A DNA stretch of 24,137 nucleotides from a virus, in the IMG/VR virus record IMGVR_UViG_3300017987_002383, positions 1-24,137 of that record. One strand, written 5' to 3'. The number at the start of each line of letters is the position of its first letter. Positions within the stretch are counted from its first letter, which is position 1. Positions 14,881 to 22,031 of the stretch are shown here, piece after piece. Below the pieces are notes generated by a model. The model saw only the letters and a list, made by a program, of their open reading frames with translations. It had not been told where the DNA came from and did no database searches. A program made the translations under genes and the position numbers.

Positions 14881-15660
14881 ATGCCAGAGTTAGCAGAACT
14901 AAAACTTACTTCTGATTTTGTTAATGGGGTTGTGAAGGATAAAGTGTTTACCCACATATCTAAAAACCCAGAACATAAATGGATGGATGTTGATTTTGAA
15001 AGTCCGTTTACTATAGAATCCTTCAGTAGGGGTAAAGAAATTAAATTGGTTCTTGAATCAACAGAAACTGATAAGACTGACAATCTTATGATGACTATGG
15101 GTATGGGAGGGCATTTTCAATGGGCTTCTCGAGGGGAGTCTATAAAACATACCCATCTTTTCTTCCATTGTAATGATGGTGGACATTTAGCTTTTGTTGA
15201 TGTGAGGAGATTTGGTAAATGGAAATGGGGAGATTGGAACAAAGATAGGGGTCCGGATCCAACCACCGAATATTTCCTCTTCTGCAATAACATTTTGCAA
15301 AATCTCCACAAGACGGCTTTTGATAAACCAATCTATGAGGTTCTAATGAACCAGAGATACTTTAATGGTATTGGGAATTATCTGAGAGCCGAGATCTTAA
15401 TCCGGATTCCTGATGAAAATCCCTTTCAATCTGCTAGAGAATTTATCAACAAAAGAAAATGGGAACTTTTTGAGTTGTGTAAGGATATACCAATTCTTGT
15501 TTATGAAATAGGTGGAGGTACACTAAAAGATTGGAAAAACCCCTTTGGAGAGGTATCATCGGTGCGGGATTTTATGAAGTGTTACGGTAATCCAGCAATG
15601 GAAAAATTAGAAGATCGTGGTGGAAGGATGTTCTGGTACGACCCAAAATGGAAAAATTAA
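14881..15660 (+). CDS. Fpg/Nei-family DNA glycosylase, zincless-finger type
   Basis: 259 residues starting MPELAE. In this family P2 is the nucleophile and E3 the catalytic acid, so the ATG at 14881 is certain. Other hallmarks are FSRGKEIKL with the conserved Lys52, MTMGMGGHF (the family's void-filling loop region), VDVRRFGKW at 107-115, and the helix-two-turn-helix NGIGNYLRAEIL at 162-173. The enzyme removes oxidised bases and cuts the strand. The C-terminal region has a single cysteine (CYGNP) rather than the CxxC...CxxC zinc finger. It ends KLEDRGGRMFWYDPKWKN, the pattern of NEIL1-like zincless fingers. It is followed 4 bases later by the exonuclease and sits in a repair cluster. Confidence 0.9.
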   Translation: MPELAELKLTSDFVNGVVKDKVFTHISKNPEHKWMDVDFESPFTIESFSRGKEIKLVLESTETDKTDNLMMTMGMGGHFQWASRGESIKHTHLFFHCNDGGHLAFVDVRRFGKWKWGDWNKDRGPDPTTEYFLFCNNILQNLHKTAFDKPIYEVLMNQRYFNGIGNYLRAEILIRIPDENPFQSAREFINKRKWELFELCKDIPILVYEIGGGTLKDWKNPFGEVSSVRDFMKCYGNPAMEKLEDRGGRMFWYDPKWKN

Positions 15661-15664
15661 AAAT

Positions 15665-16372
15665 ATGGTAGATAAAAGAATTTTAGAAAATTGTCTCTTC
15701 CTTGACGTCGAAACGGCTACAGGATACAAATCGTTTGAAGAACTGGAGACTGAAAACCCAAGATTAGCAGATCTTTGGACAAAAAGAGCAAAGTATTACA
15801 GAACTGTATACGAGGACATGAATGGTCTTTCAGATGCTGAGATCTATAAGGAAAAAGCTACACTCGAACCTGAATTTTCGAGAGTTGTCTGTGTCTCCTT
15901 TGGTGTACTCCAAGAAAGTGGACAAGTGAGAATGACCTCTTTTTATGGAGAAGATGAGCAAGAAATTCTAACCAAGTGCGCTAAGGTCTTTAATAATGCT
16001 CACGTAAAGGGTATGAAGCTTGCTGGCCATAATATTAAGGGATTTGATATTCCATGCTTGGGTAAAAGCATGATCTACAAATTGAGCTCCCCAGAATTAC
16101 CTCCAAATTTGGTTATCTGGGATAAGAAACCTTGGGAAATACCGTACCTAGATACATCCGAGGTTTTTTCCTTTGGTAGCTGGTCTCACCAAAAATATCT
16201 TTCTCTTGACCTATTAGCATGCTCGCTTGGTATCCAGTCTCCTAAGGATGATATGGATGGCTCGAAAGTAAGTGACCACTTTTGGTCAACTGGAGATTGC
16301 GAGAAAATTAAAGAGTATTGTGAGAGAGACGTACAAACGGTAATTGATGTACTTCTGAAGGTAGCAAAATAA
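15665..16372 (+). CDS. DEDDy 3'-5' exonuclease, PolB-exonuclease-like
   Basis: 235 residues from the ATG at 15665; the open frame extends 48 bases further upstream into the glycosylase gene but that extension is unlikely to be used. Exo I is CLFLDVETATG (D14, E16), Exo II AGHNIKGFDIPCL (D128), and Exo III YCERDVQTVIDV (Y218, D222), the DEDDy pattern. The spacing and the LEPEFSRVVCVSFG stretch match the stand-alone predicted 3'-5' exonucleases related to the PolB proofreading domain. It would trim 3' ends in repair or replication. No polymerase domain is present, so any editing acts in trans. It is the last gene before a strong terminator and closes the repair cluster. Confidence 0.85.
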   Translation: MVDKRILENCLFLDVETATGYKSFEELETENPRLADLWTKRAKYYRTVYEDMNGLSDAEIYKEKATLEPEFSRVVCVSFGVLQESGQVRMTSFYGEDEQEILTKCAKVFNNAHVKGMKLAGHNIKGFDIPCLGKSMIYKLSSPELPPNLVIWDKKPWEIPYLDTSEVFSFGSWSHQKYLSLDLLACSLGIQSPKDDMDGSKVSDHFWSTGDCEKIKEYCERDVQTVIDVLLKVAK

Positions 16373-16397
16373 TATACACCTTATTATAAATCCTTCT

Positions 16398-16438
16398 GGG
16401 ATTGTTTGGATATATAGTATTCAAATAATCCCTTTTTT
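16398..16438 (+). terminator. Strong intrinsic terminator with a promoter motif in its loop
   Basis: GGGATTGTTTG (16398-16408) pairs with CAAATAATCCC (16422-16432) over 11 positions with one G-U pair. It is followed by six T (16433-16438), and then directly by the GTG of the next gene. The 13-base loop is GATATATAGTATT, which contains the late-type TATATAG element. The terminator closes the repair operon. Confidence 0.8.
16408..16420 (+). promoter_or_regulatory. Candidate late promoter inside the terminator loop (GGATATATAGTAT)
   Basis: These 13 bases are identical to the copy at 23819-23831. TATATA (16411-16416) ends 22 bases before the GTG at 16439. A start site about 7 bases downstream would fall in the 3' arm of the hairpin, so transcripts from here would not form the terminator. 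Confidence 0.6.
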
Positions 16439-17230
16439 GTGAGCTCAGTTAAAGGCTTTAGCAATTTTATTCTAAACGAAGACAAGGTAGGTTCTTTTTA
16501 TAATGACGAACTTAATCCTAAGTTTTGGGATAAGTATAGGACTAAAGATGGAAAGGAAGAGTGGGTTTTTGACAGGATAGTAAGAAAAAAACTCTTAAAG
16601 ATTGCTGAGGACTTTTACGAAAAATATGAGGACCTTCTTGGGGATCTTCCGATTTCAGATATTCAACTTACTGGATCCTTAGCTAACTATAATTACTCAG
16701 ACAAGTCAGATCTTGATGTCCATGTCTTGGTAGACTTTAACAAAATCAAATCTAAGAAGGAGATAGTTAAAGCTGCTGTTGATGGAATAAGATTTGTGTG
16801 GAACCTTAGGCACGATGTTATAATTAGAGGTCATGACGTAGAAGTTTATCTACAAGATATTCATGAACCTCATACAGCTTCTGGTTTATATTCTCTTATG
16901 AATGATAAATGGATTCGCAAGCCAAAGTTCGATCCACCGGAAGTTGATGAGCACGATGTAAGAAAAAAGTTCGATGGATTTGCTTCTGAGATCAACCAGA
17001 TGGAATCCAAACTTGTAACCTCATCTTCTTTACCTGACAATGCAAAAGAGATGTACAAGCGTCTTTTGAGGGTCAAGGAGAAGATCCAAAAAATGAGAAA
17101 AGACGATCTTTCCAAGAATGGTGAGTTCTCTGTGGGTAACCTAGCCTTTAAAATGCTCAGGAATGAGGGATATATAGGTAAAATAATAGATCTGATCTCC
17201 AAAGCTTACTCAAGGATCTATTCAGAATAA
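16439..17230 (+). CDS. Nucleotidyltransferase-fold protein with capsid-targeting-like leader
   Basis: 263 residues, starting at GTG directly after a T-run; an in-frame TAG upstream rules out a longer form. The Pol-beta-type nucleotidyltransferase motif is clear: LTGSLANYNYSDKSDLDVHV at 78-97, with G79-S80 and the metal pair D91/D93. A third acidic residue lies in GHDVEVYLQD (E135). The rest is helical. The substrate is unknown; candidates include NMP transfer to protein or RNA. The N-terminus SVKGFSNFILNE ends in an LxE site near residue 14, like T4 internal proteins that enter the head and are trimmed by the prohead protease. A late-type promoter lies 22 bases upstream and virion genes follow, so it may be a packaged, injected enzyme. 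That role is inference. Confidence 0.82.
   Translation: MSSVKGFSNFILNEDKVGSFYNDELNPKFWDKYRTKDGKEEWVFDRIVRKKLLKIAEDFYEKYEDLLGDLPISDIQLTGSLANYNYSDKSDLDVHVLVDFNKIKSKKEIVKAAVDGIRFVWNLRHDVIIRGHDVEVYLQDIHEPHTASGLYSLMNDKWIRKPKFDPPEVDEHDVRKKFDGFASEINQMESKLVTSSSLPDNAKEMYKRLLRVKEKIQKMRKDDLSKNGEFSVGNLAFKMLRNEGYIGKIIDLISKAYSRIYSE
17168..17178 (+). promoter_or_regulatory. Candidate late promoter within the nucleotidyltransferase 3' end (GGATATATAGG)
   Basis: GGATATATAGG is identical to the copy at 12851-12861. TATATA ends 69 bases before the ATG of the 896-residue protein. It lies in codons for GYIGK, so the match could be coincidental. Confidence 0.38.
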
Positions 17231-17245
17231 TAAAAAAGAAAGACA

Positions 17246-19936
17246 ATGTTATTAGTATTCAGAAAGGGCTTGGAATATGACGGGAGCATGAACGGCGAAC
17301 CGGCAGACAAAGAAGCCAACCTATTTCCATTAATGTCTTTACCCCTGGATATGGAAGGGACCGAGACTGATCTAAATGATTTCCAATGGTGGGCTTATTC
17401 CGATAAATGGAACGAGTGGTTGGAAAAAAACCCTAGAGATTGGCAAGCAGAGTCTAAGACTTCTGATTTTGATAAGGCTGAGGCTGTCCTTGAAAGTATG
17501 GTTACTGCAAAAGATCCACTTACCGGATACGTTTCTCAACAGATCAAAAATCTTTGGAATAACGGCAAGGTATCTTCATTTGGTGATTATATAAAAATTT
17601 TGGAAGCTGAAGGACAGTCTGGATCTTCTGAATCTTTCAAAAAGTTTGTCAAGCTAGGATTTGCTTTAGAGAAGCTTGCTAAAGATGGAACATTAAAAGA
17701 CAAACTCAAGATGGAAGATCTTGAAGAGGGTGAAGAGTATTCCATTGTTATAGATCCTATGACAGAGGATGGAGATCCTGTCCAGGAAGCAAGACAAGCT
17801 CTAAGAATTAAAAAACTTAACGAATCCGCTGGTTTTATTCTTGCTGATTTTGATTATAGTATTCCACTGGGAGAGGTTAAAGACACAGAAAGTTATTTAG
17901 ATAAGGTTTCTGATTTTGCAAAGGACGTTGCAATTGCGGGTGCAGGATTTGCAGGACTTTATGCTGCTGCTTATATCGGAGGCGGAATTCTATCTACCTG
18001 GGTACTTGGTAAAACCGCAAGGGGAATTTATAAAACTTTTACAAGAGCTAAAAGAATCCACGGGGCAATCCAATCAGCAAGAGGTACAAGTGCCACTGTT
18101 AGAGGTGGATTCCAAGCAGCTAAGAATTTTGCAATGAAAGCTTTCGGAAAAAGGGCAGCTCAAGGAGCGGTAGCTAATGCAGCGAGGGTAACTTTGCCTT
18201 CTGGTGCTTTTGTGGAAGGTGGCCTTGCTTATTCAACACGAGCAACTGGACATGTACTTCTGAAAGGAGCAGCTTCACAATCTGTAAAAGCTGCAGCAGC
18301 TAGAGCAGTTGCACAGGGGGGAGCACGGGCAGCAGCGACAGTAGGAGCAAGAGGAGCAGCAGCTGCTGCAGGAGCAAGTGGATTACTTGCTGCGGAGGCA
18401 TCCAATCCGATTGGGTGGATCATTGCAGTAGCATCTGTAGTTGGATCTGGAGTAAACCAGGTTTGGAATTGGCTCAGCGATAAACAAGCCCCTAGATACA
18501 GCGAAGTTGACAACTTTGCTTATGGTACATTCAGACCTAAGAATATCCCTATTGGAAAAGCGATCACTATCTGTTGGACAAGTGACGGCGGAGGAGGTGG
18601 TTGGGGCTTCGTTGTAGATCTTCTTACATTTAGTAAGGACGATACAAGAACTACTATGGAGCTAGTGAAAATTGGAGAAATGGAAGGAAGATCTATTTTC
18701 ATGGTACTTCAGGTTAATTCAAAAATGTTTGAAAAAGCCATGGCCGATAACGACCTTATGCTCATTTCTTTTGATAATAACGATGTTTTTGAAAGAGGAT
18801 ACCTAGATAACGATGATCTGGAGTTCCAAACAATCCTAATCCCCGATATTGCTGATTTATCTATAGCAACCTCTTTTGTGGGTTACTCAACATGGGAAGA
18901 AATGGAAAAAGCATATAGCGATGCACCTTCTAACCCGGTTTTCGTACCAACAGAAGCTAAGAAGACTTACGAATTCCATTACGTTGATTCAGAGGGTAGG
19001 GATGTAAATGTAACTGGAACATTAGTAAACGAGAGTGAACTTGAAGGTAGCGTTTTACAAAACCTTGTTCCTGGCGAAGGTAATTCGGTTTCCGAATCTT
19101 TTGAGGGAACTAAAGAATTTGAGGATCTTCTGAATGAAAGCAGGGTTTTATCTTTCTCAGACTTTTCTTCAAGATCTCCGATTAGTATTAATGAGGAAGA
19201 CGAGGAAATTCCTGATCCTGAGCAGAATGATGATCCTGAAGATAAAGAGACCTCTAGTTATGAGCAAGAGCTTGAGGATGTCATAGATTCTGGTGTTACC
19301 TTTTCTGAACCAGAGTATTCTAGAATTCCAATTATTGCTTATTCTGTTGACACTATAAGTTTTGTTGATCCTAATGAAGATGGATCTACTGCTAGTTTTA
19401 CCTACTTCTTAGTTGGTGACCAAAGTATTAGCCCCAAACAAAATCAACCAATTTTGGTAGAATCCGCATCTGAGGATTTAATAGACGAACCTAGATACGG
19501 CTTAAAAACCTACGTTCCTCCTACTGAGGAGAGAGAGGTTGATATTGTTGAGGAGCCTGAAGAAGATGATGTTATCGATATTGAAGATGTCGATGGGGAA
19601 GAAACTAGGATCCAAGCTGACCGAGCCGATGTTCAAATAAAAAGCGGATCGAGATCACTTTCTATTAAAGATAGGGATATCGAAGGTGGCATCAGTATCT
19701 TGGATGAATTTGGAACTGAGGAACTTATAAGAAAGCTTAATATCGAGGACTGGGAGGAAATAACTAGCGTCAAAGTTAGAGAAGATAGTGAGGGTAACCC
19801 AATAAAGGTAGTACTTAAGAATAGGTTTGCAGAATCTGGCAATAGGAGAAGGACTCTAAGAAAAGGAGAGGAAGGGTTTGATGTTGCACTCAAGTTTGCT
19901 AATGATGTTGAGGATGGTATATCTTTCTCCGGATAA
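17246..19936 (+). CDS. Large probable internal virion protein with Ala/Gly-rich hydrophobic region
   Basis: 896 residues of no recognised family. Residues 1-225 are acidic and polar. Residues about 226-405 form a long run rich in Ala, Gly and small residues. It has a hydrophobic start (DVAIAGAGFAGLYAAAYIGG), several basic amphipathic helices, AAAARAVAQGGARAAATVG, and a final hydrophobic segment NPIGWIIAVASVVGSGV. That profile fits a protein that inserts into or crosses membranes, as ejected head proteins do. Residues 410-620 look globular. From about 625 on the chain is acidic, ending in a domain with SLSIKDRDIEGGISILDE. LNESAG at 191-196 equals the LNESAG in the major capsid protein, and LNES recurs near 628; both are possible protease sites. 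It lies 15 bases after the nucleotidyltransferase and before the protease. A virion role is inferred. Confidence 0.85.
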   Translation: MLLVFRKGLEYDGSMNGEPADKEANLFPLMSLPLDMEGTETDLNDFQWWAYSDKWNEWLEKNPRDWQAESKTSDFDKAEAVLESMVTAKDPLTGYVSQQIKNLWNNGKVSSFGDYIKILEAEGQSGSSESFKKFVKLGFALEKLAKDGTLKDKLKMEDLEEGEEYSIVIDPMTEDGDPVQEARQALRIKKLNESAGFILADFDYSIPLGEVKDTESYLDKVSDFAKDVAIAGAGFAGLYAAAYIGGGILSTWVLGKTARGIYKTFTRAKRIHGAIQSARGTSATVRGGFQAAKNFAMKAFGKRAAQGAVANAARVTLPSGAFVEGGLAYSTRATGHVLLKGAASQSVKAAAARAVAQGGARAAATVGARGAAAAAGASGLLAAEASNPIGWIIAVASVVGSGVNQVWNWLSDKQAPRYSEVDNFAYGTFRPKNIPIGKAITICWTSDGGGGGWGFVVDLLTFSKDDTRTTMELVKIGEMEGRSIFMVLQVNSKMFEKAMADNDLMLISFDNNDVFERGYLDNDDLEFQTILIPDIADLSIATSFVGYSTWEEMEKAYSDAPSNPVFVPTEAKKTYEFHYVDSEGRDVNVTGTLVNESELEGSVLQNLVPGEGNSVSESFEGTKEFEDLLNESRVLSFSDFSSRSPISINEEDEEIPDPEQNDDPEDKETSSYEQELEDVIDSGVTFSEPEYSRIPIIAYSVDTISFVDPNEDGSTASFTYFLVGDQSISPKQNQPILVESASEDLIDEPRYGLKTYVPPTEEREVDIVEEPEEDDVIDIEDVDGEETRIQADRADVQIKSGSRSLSIKDRDIEGGISILDEFGTEELIRKLNIEDWEEITSVKVREDSEGNPIKVVLKNRFAESGNRRRTLRKGEEGFDVALKFANDVEDGISFSG

Positions 19937-19967
19937 AAAAACGTCAATTTTTCTGAAAAAGAAAATC

Positions 19968-19980
19968 GATATATAAAGTT
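19968..19980 (+). promoter_or_regulatory. Candidate late promoter of the protease-scaffold gene (GATATATAAAGTT)
   Basis: TATATA (19970-19975) ends 26 bases before the ATG at 20002, in the 65-base gap after the 896-residue gene. The same 13 bases recur at 20628-20640 inside the gene. Confidence 0.55.
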
Positions 19981-20001
19981 AAATAATAGTAAAGTCAAGA
20001 A

Positions 20002-22008
20002 ATGAACGAGTCTTTATTGAATGAAAACCTCCTTTTTATTCTTGAAAAGCAAGACAATAGTCTTTCTGTTTCAAAGGATGGTGCTGAAAACGGCTACGTA
20101 CTGAAAGGTATAGCAGCTCAATTTGGCAAGGAGAACAATAACAATAGAATATACGAGGAGGGAGAATATCTACCTCACCTTGAATATCTAAAGGATAAGA
20201 TAGGACAAAAGAGATTGGTTGGTGAATTGGACCACCCAGAAAAATTCGATGTTTCGCTTAAGAACATTTCTCATGTTGTAGAGGATCTAGTTTATGATAA
20301 AGACGGAAGGGTATTAAACATTAAAGTTCGTTTGCTTGACACTCCAGCAGGACAGATCGCTAAAAAGCTTGTTGATGCTGGTATACCACTTTCTATTTCA
20401 TCTAGAGCAGCTGGAAATGTTGGTCCGGATAAGAAAGTCCAGATCAAAAAAATCTTTACATACGACCTAGTAGCTGATCCTGGTTTTCAGGATGCTCAAC
20501 TCGAGAGAGTTTATGAGAGTGCTGGTTTTGATGCTTTTGAATTCGAAGAAAGATCAAAAAAGTCTGTGGTAAACAACTTAGAGTGTGTAAACGAATCTCT
20601 AGGGTTAGAAAATGAATCTGGTGTAAAGATATATAAAGTTGAAAATAGCGAAGAATTCGAAAAAATCCTTAATCAAGACAAAAATAAATCCAACACTATG
20701 GAGGCCAACAAAGAATATGTTACTGCTGACGAGCTTAACAAGTATTCTATCTTTTTGAAAAATAAGATGGATGAGCTGGAAACGCAGATTTCTGAAATGA
20801 AACAACAAGAAGCTCAGGTATCTGAGAGTGAAACTGACAGTGTAGACTGTAAAGCTCTAGAGGAAAGAGTTGCTAAACTTGAAAAGTATTCAGAATATCT
20901 TGCTGAAAACCTAGAGAGTGCTATCAAGTACGGAGAGTACCTAGCAGAAAATCTAGACAGTAGCATCACTTATTCAAAATATTTAGCTGAAAATCTAGAT
21001 AAGACTATTTCTTATTCTAAGTATTTGGCTGAAAATGTTGATAAGGGTATTTCATATTCAGAGTACGTGGCTGAAAATGTTGATAAGGCAATCGATTATT
21101 CCAAATATCTTGCTGAAAAGCTAGACGATGGAATTCAATACACAGAGTATGTTGCCGAGAATCTTGATAAGAACATCGCTTATTCGGAGTATCTAGCAGA
21201 GAATGTTGATAAGAACATTGCTTACTCTGAGTATTTGGCTGAGAATCTTGATAAAGGAATTTCTTATTCTGAATATCTTGCAGAAAACCTCGACAAAGGT
21301 ATTGCTTATTCTGAGTATATCGCAGAAAAGCTCGATCAAGATATCAATTACACAGAGTACATCGCAGAAAACCTAAATAAAGGAATTGCTTACTCTGATT
21401 ATTTAGCTGAAAAGCTAAATGGAAATATAGCTCAAACCGAAGCTATTCACGAAAGTGCTAAAGCGCAAGTTGCTCCTTCTCTAAATGAGAGTGCAAGAGA
21501 AAATGCTGAAAGTGCTTCACAAACTGAATTGGTCGAATCAGGGTTTGCTGGAGATTATGAAAATCTCGGAAGCAAAATTGATTCTCTAATTGAATCGGTC
21601 AAAACACAGAAGACTGAGGAAAACATAAACGAGGCTAATACGAAAGTACAGCCAACTGCTCAAACACAAAAAGCAGATGAGGCGATCAACGAAGCCGAAG
21701 AAACCGTGGTAGAATCATCAGGTCACAAATTTATTGATGAAATGCCAGAAGATTACGCTCCGATTTGGGAGTCACTAAATGAAAGTCAAAAGCAATCAAT
21801 CATTGCTCAATCTGCTTTCTATAACTTAGAGACTCAATATCAGATCAAAAACTTCTGGTCAACTCGTCAGCTTGGTGCTAAGCCAGTAGGTTTACAGAAA
21901 CTTCAAGAGAGCCAAGAAACACCAGAGCCTAAGACGGCTACAGCCCCTCAGGGGTATTCAAATGATTACCTTAATTGGGTCGCTAAGTCGCTCGAAGGTA
22001 AGTTTTAA
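20002..22008 (+). CDS. 21: Prohead protease (gp21-like) fused to a repeat-rich scaffold (gp22-like)
   Basis: 668 residues. Residues about 25-180 form the T4 gp21 / herpes-assemblin type serine protease: GIAAQFGKENNNNRIY, GELDHP with candidate catalytic His78, ISHVVEDL, LLDTPAGQIAKKL, PLSISSRAAG with the candidate Ser at 133/134, and YDLVADPGF. From about 233 it becomes scaffold-like, with coiled-coil 235-295 and thirteen 14-residue repeats (296-477). A polar stretch with LNES motifs follows, then a C-terminal region that includes APIWESLNESQKQSI and ends SNDYLNWVAKSLEGKF. In T4 the protease and scaffold are separate adjacent genes (21 and 22). Here they are one frame, with an internal promoter-like element and ATG (233) that may produce scaffold alone. 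The protease would digest the scaffold and trim the capsid protein during head maturation. Confidence 0.88.
   Translation: MNESLLNENLLFILEKQDNSLSVSKDGAENGYVLKGIAAQFGKENNNNRIYEEGEYLPHLEYLKDKIGQKRLVGELDHPEKFDVSLKNISHVVEDLVYDKDGRVLNIKVRLLDTPAGQIAKKLVDAGIPLSISSRAAGNVGPDKKVQIKKIFTYDLVADPGFQDAQLERVYESAGFDAFEFEERSKKSVVNNLECVNESLGLENESGVKIYKVENSEEFEKILNQDKNKSNTMEANKEYVTADELNKYSIFLKNKMDELETQISEMKQQEAQVSESETDSVDCKALEERVAKLEKYSEYLAENLESAIKYGEYLAENLDSSITYSKYLAENLDKTISYSKYLAENVDKGISYSEYVAENVDKAIDYSKYLAEKLDDGIQYTEYVAENLDKNIAYSEYLAENVDKNIAYSEYLAENLDKGISYSEYLAENLDKGIAYSEYIAEKLDQDINYTEYIAENLNKGIAYSDYLAEKLNGNIAQTEAIHESAKAQVAPSLNESARENAESASQTELVESGFAGDYENLGSKIDSLIESVKTQKTEENINEANTKVQPTAQTQKADEAINEAEETVVESSGHKFIDEMPEDYAPIWESLNESQKQSIIAQSAFYNLETQYQIKNFWSTRQLGAKPVGLQKLQESQETPEPKTATAPQGYSNDYLNWVAKSLEGKF
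20628..20640 (+). promoter_or_regulatory. Candidate internal late promoter for scaffold-only transcript
   Basis: GATATATAAAGTT is identical over 13 bases to the element at 19968-19980. It lies within the protease-scaffold gene, with TATATA ending 62 bases before the in-frame ATG at 20698. The leader before that ATG (AAAAATAAATCCAACACT) is A-rich, like other starts here. Confidence 0.45.
20698..22008 (+). CDS. 22: Possible separate scaffold protein from internal start (gp22-like)
   Basis: In-frame internal product, residues 233-668 of the fusion (436 residues), beginning MEANKEYVTADELNKY. The start coincides with the boundary between the protease domain and the scaffold part. It is preceded by an A-rich leader and, 62 bases upstream, by a copy of the late-promoter element. 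Making extra scaffold relative to protease from an internal start is known for lambda (C/Nu3). T4 needs many gp22 scaffold copies per few proteases, so such an arrangement would solve the stoichiometry. Whether it is used is inference. Confidence 0.45.
   Translation: MEANKEYVTADELNKYSIFLKNKMDELETQISEMKQQEAQVSESETDSVDCKALEERVAKLEKYSEYLAENLESAIKYGEYLAENLDSSITYSKYLAENLDKTISYSKYLAENVDKGISYSEYVAENVDKAIDYSKYLAEKLDDGIQYTEYVAENLDKNIAYSEYLAENVDKNIAYSEYLAENLDKGISYSEYLAENLDKGIAYSEYIAEKLDQDINYTEYIAENLNKGIAYSDYLAEKLNGNIAQTEAIHESAKAQVAPSLNESARENAESASQTELVESGFAGDYENLGSKIDSLIESVKTQKTEENINEANTKVQPTAQTQKADEAINEAEETVVESSGHKFIDEMPEDYAPIWESLNESQKQSIIAQSAFYNLETQYQIKNFWSTRQLGAKPVGLQKLQESQETPEPKTATAPQGYSNDYLNWVAKSLEGKF
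20887..21432 (+). repeat. Thirteen 42-bp (14-residue) repeats in the scaffold
   Basis: Thirteen contiguous units of the form YSEYLAENLDKGIA encode residues 296-477. The DNA copies differ at synonymous positions (Leu and Ala codons vary freely) while the protein is conserved. The repeat is therefore old and held by protein-level selection, not recent slippage. Fourteen residues equal two heptads, fitting a coiled-coil rod. Most units carry LAE or IAE (VAE in two), the gp21-type cleavage pattern. Confidence 0.93.
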
Positions 22009-22031
22009 AAATTCTAAAAAAAATTAGTAAT

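Noticed and set aside
15617-15664. Upstream extension of the exonuclease reading frame
   Set aside because: The extra 16 residues overlap the glycosylase gene and look non-homologous; the ATG at 15665 sits 4 bases after its stop and just before the Exo I motif.
17588-17593. Another TATATA inside the 896-residue gene
   Set aside because: It lacks the GGA and AG flanks of the late element and has no start codon at a fitting distance.
18300-18380. GC-richer, repetitive GCAGCA-type stretch as possible foreign insert
   Set aside because: It encodes the continuous Ala/Gly-rich segment in frame; composition is explained by alanine codons.
19931-19966. A/T-only inverted repeat after the 896-residue gene
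   Set aside because: TTTTT/AAAAA pairing without G-C pairs would be unstable; it is more likely an A/T-rich promoter flank.
21951-21964. CCCCTCAGGGG inverted repeat near the end of the scaffold
   Set aside because: It lies within conserved coding sequence, has a three-base loop and no following T-run.
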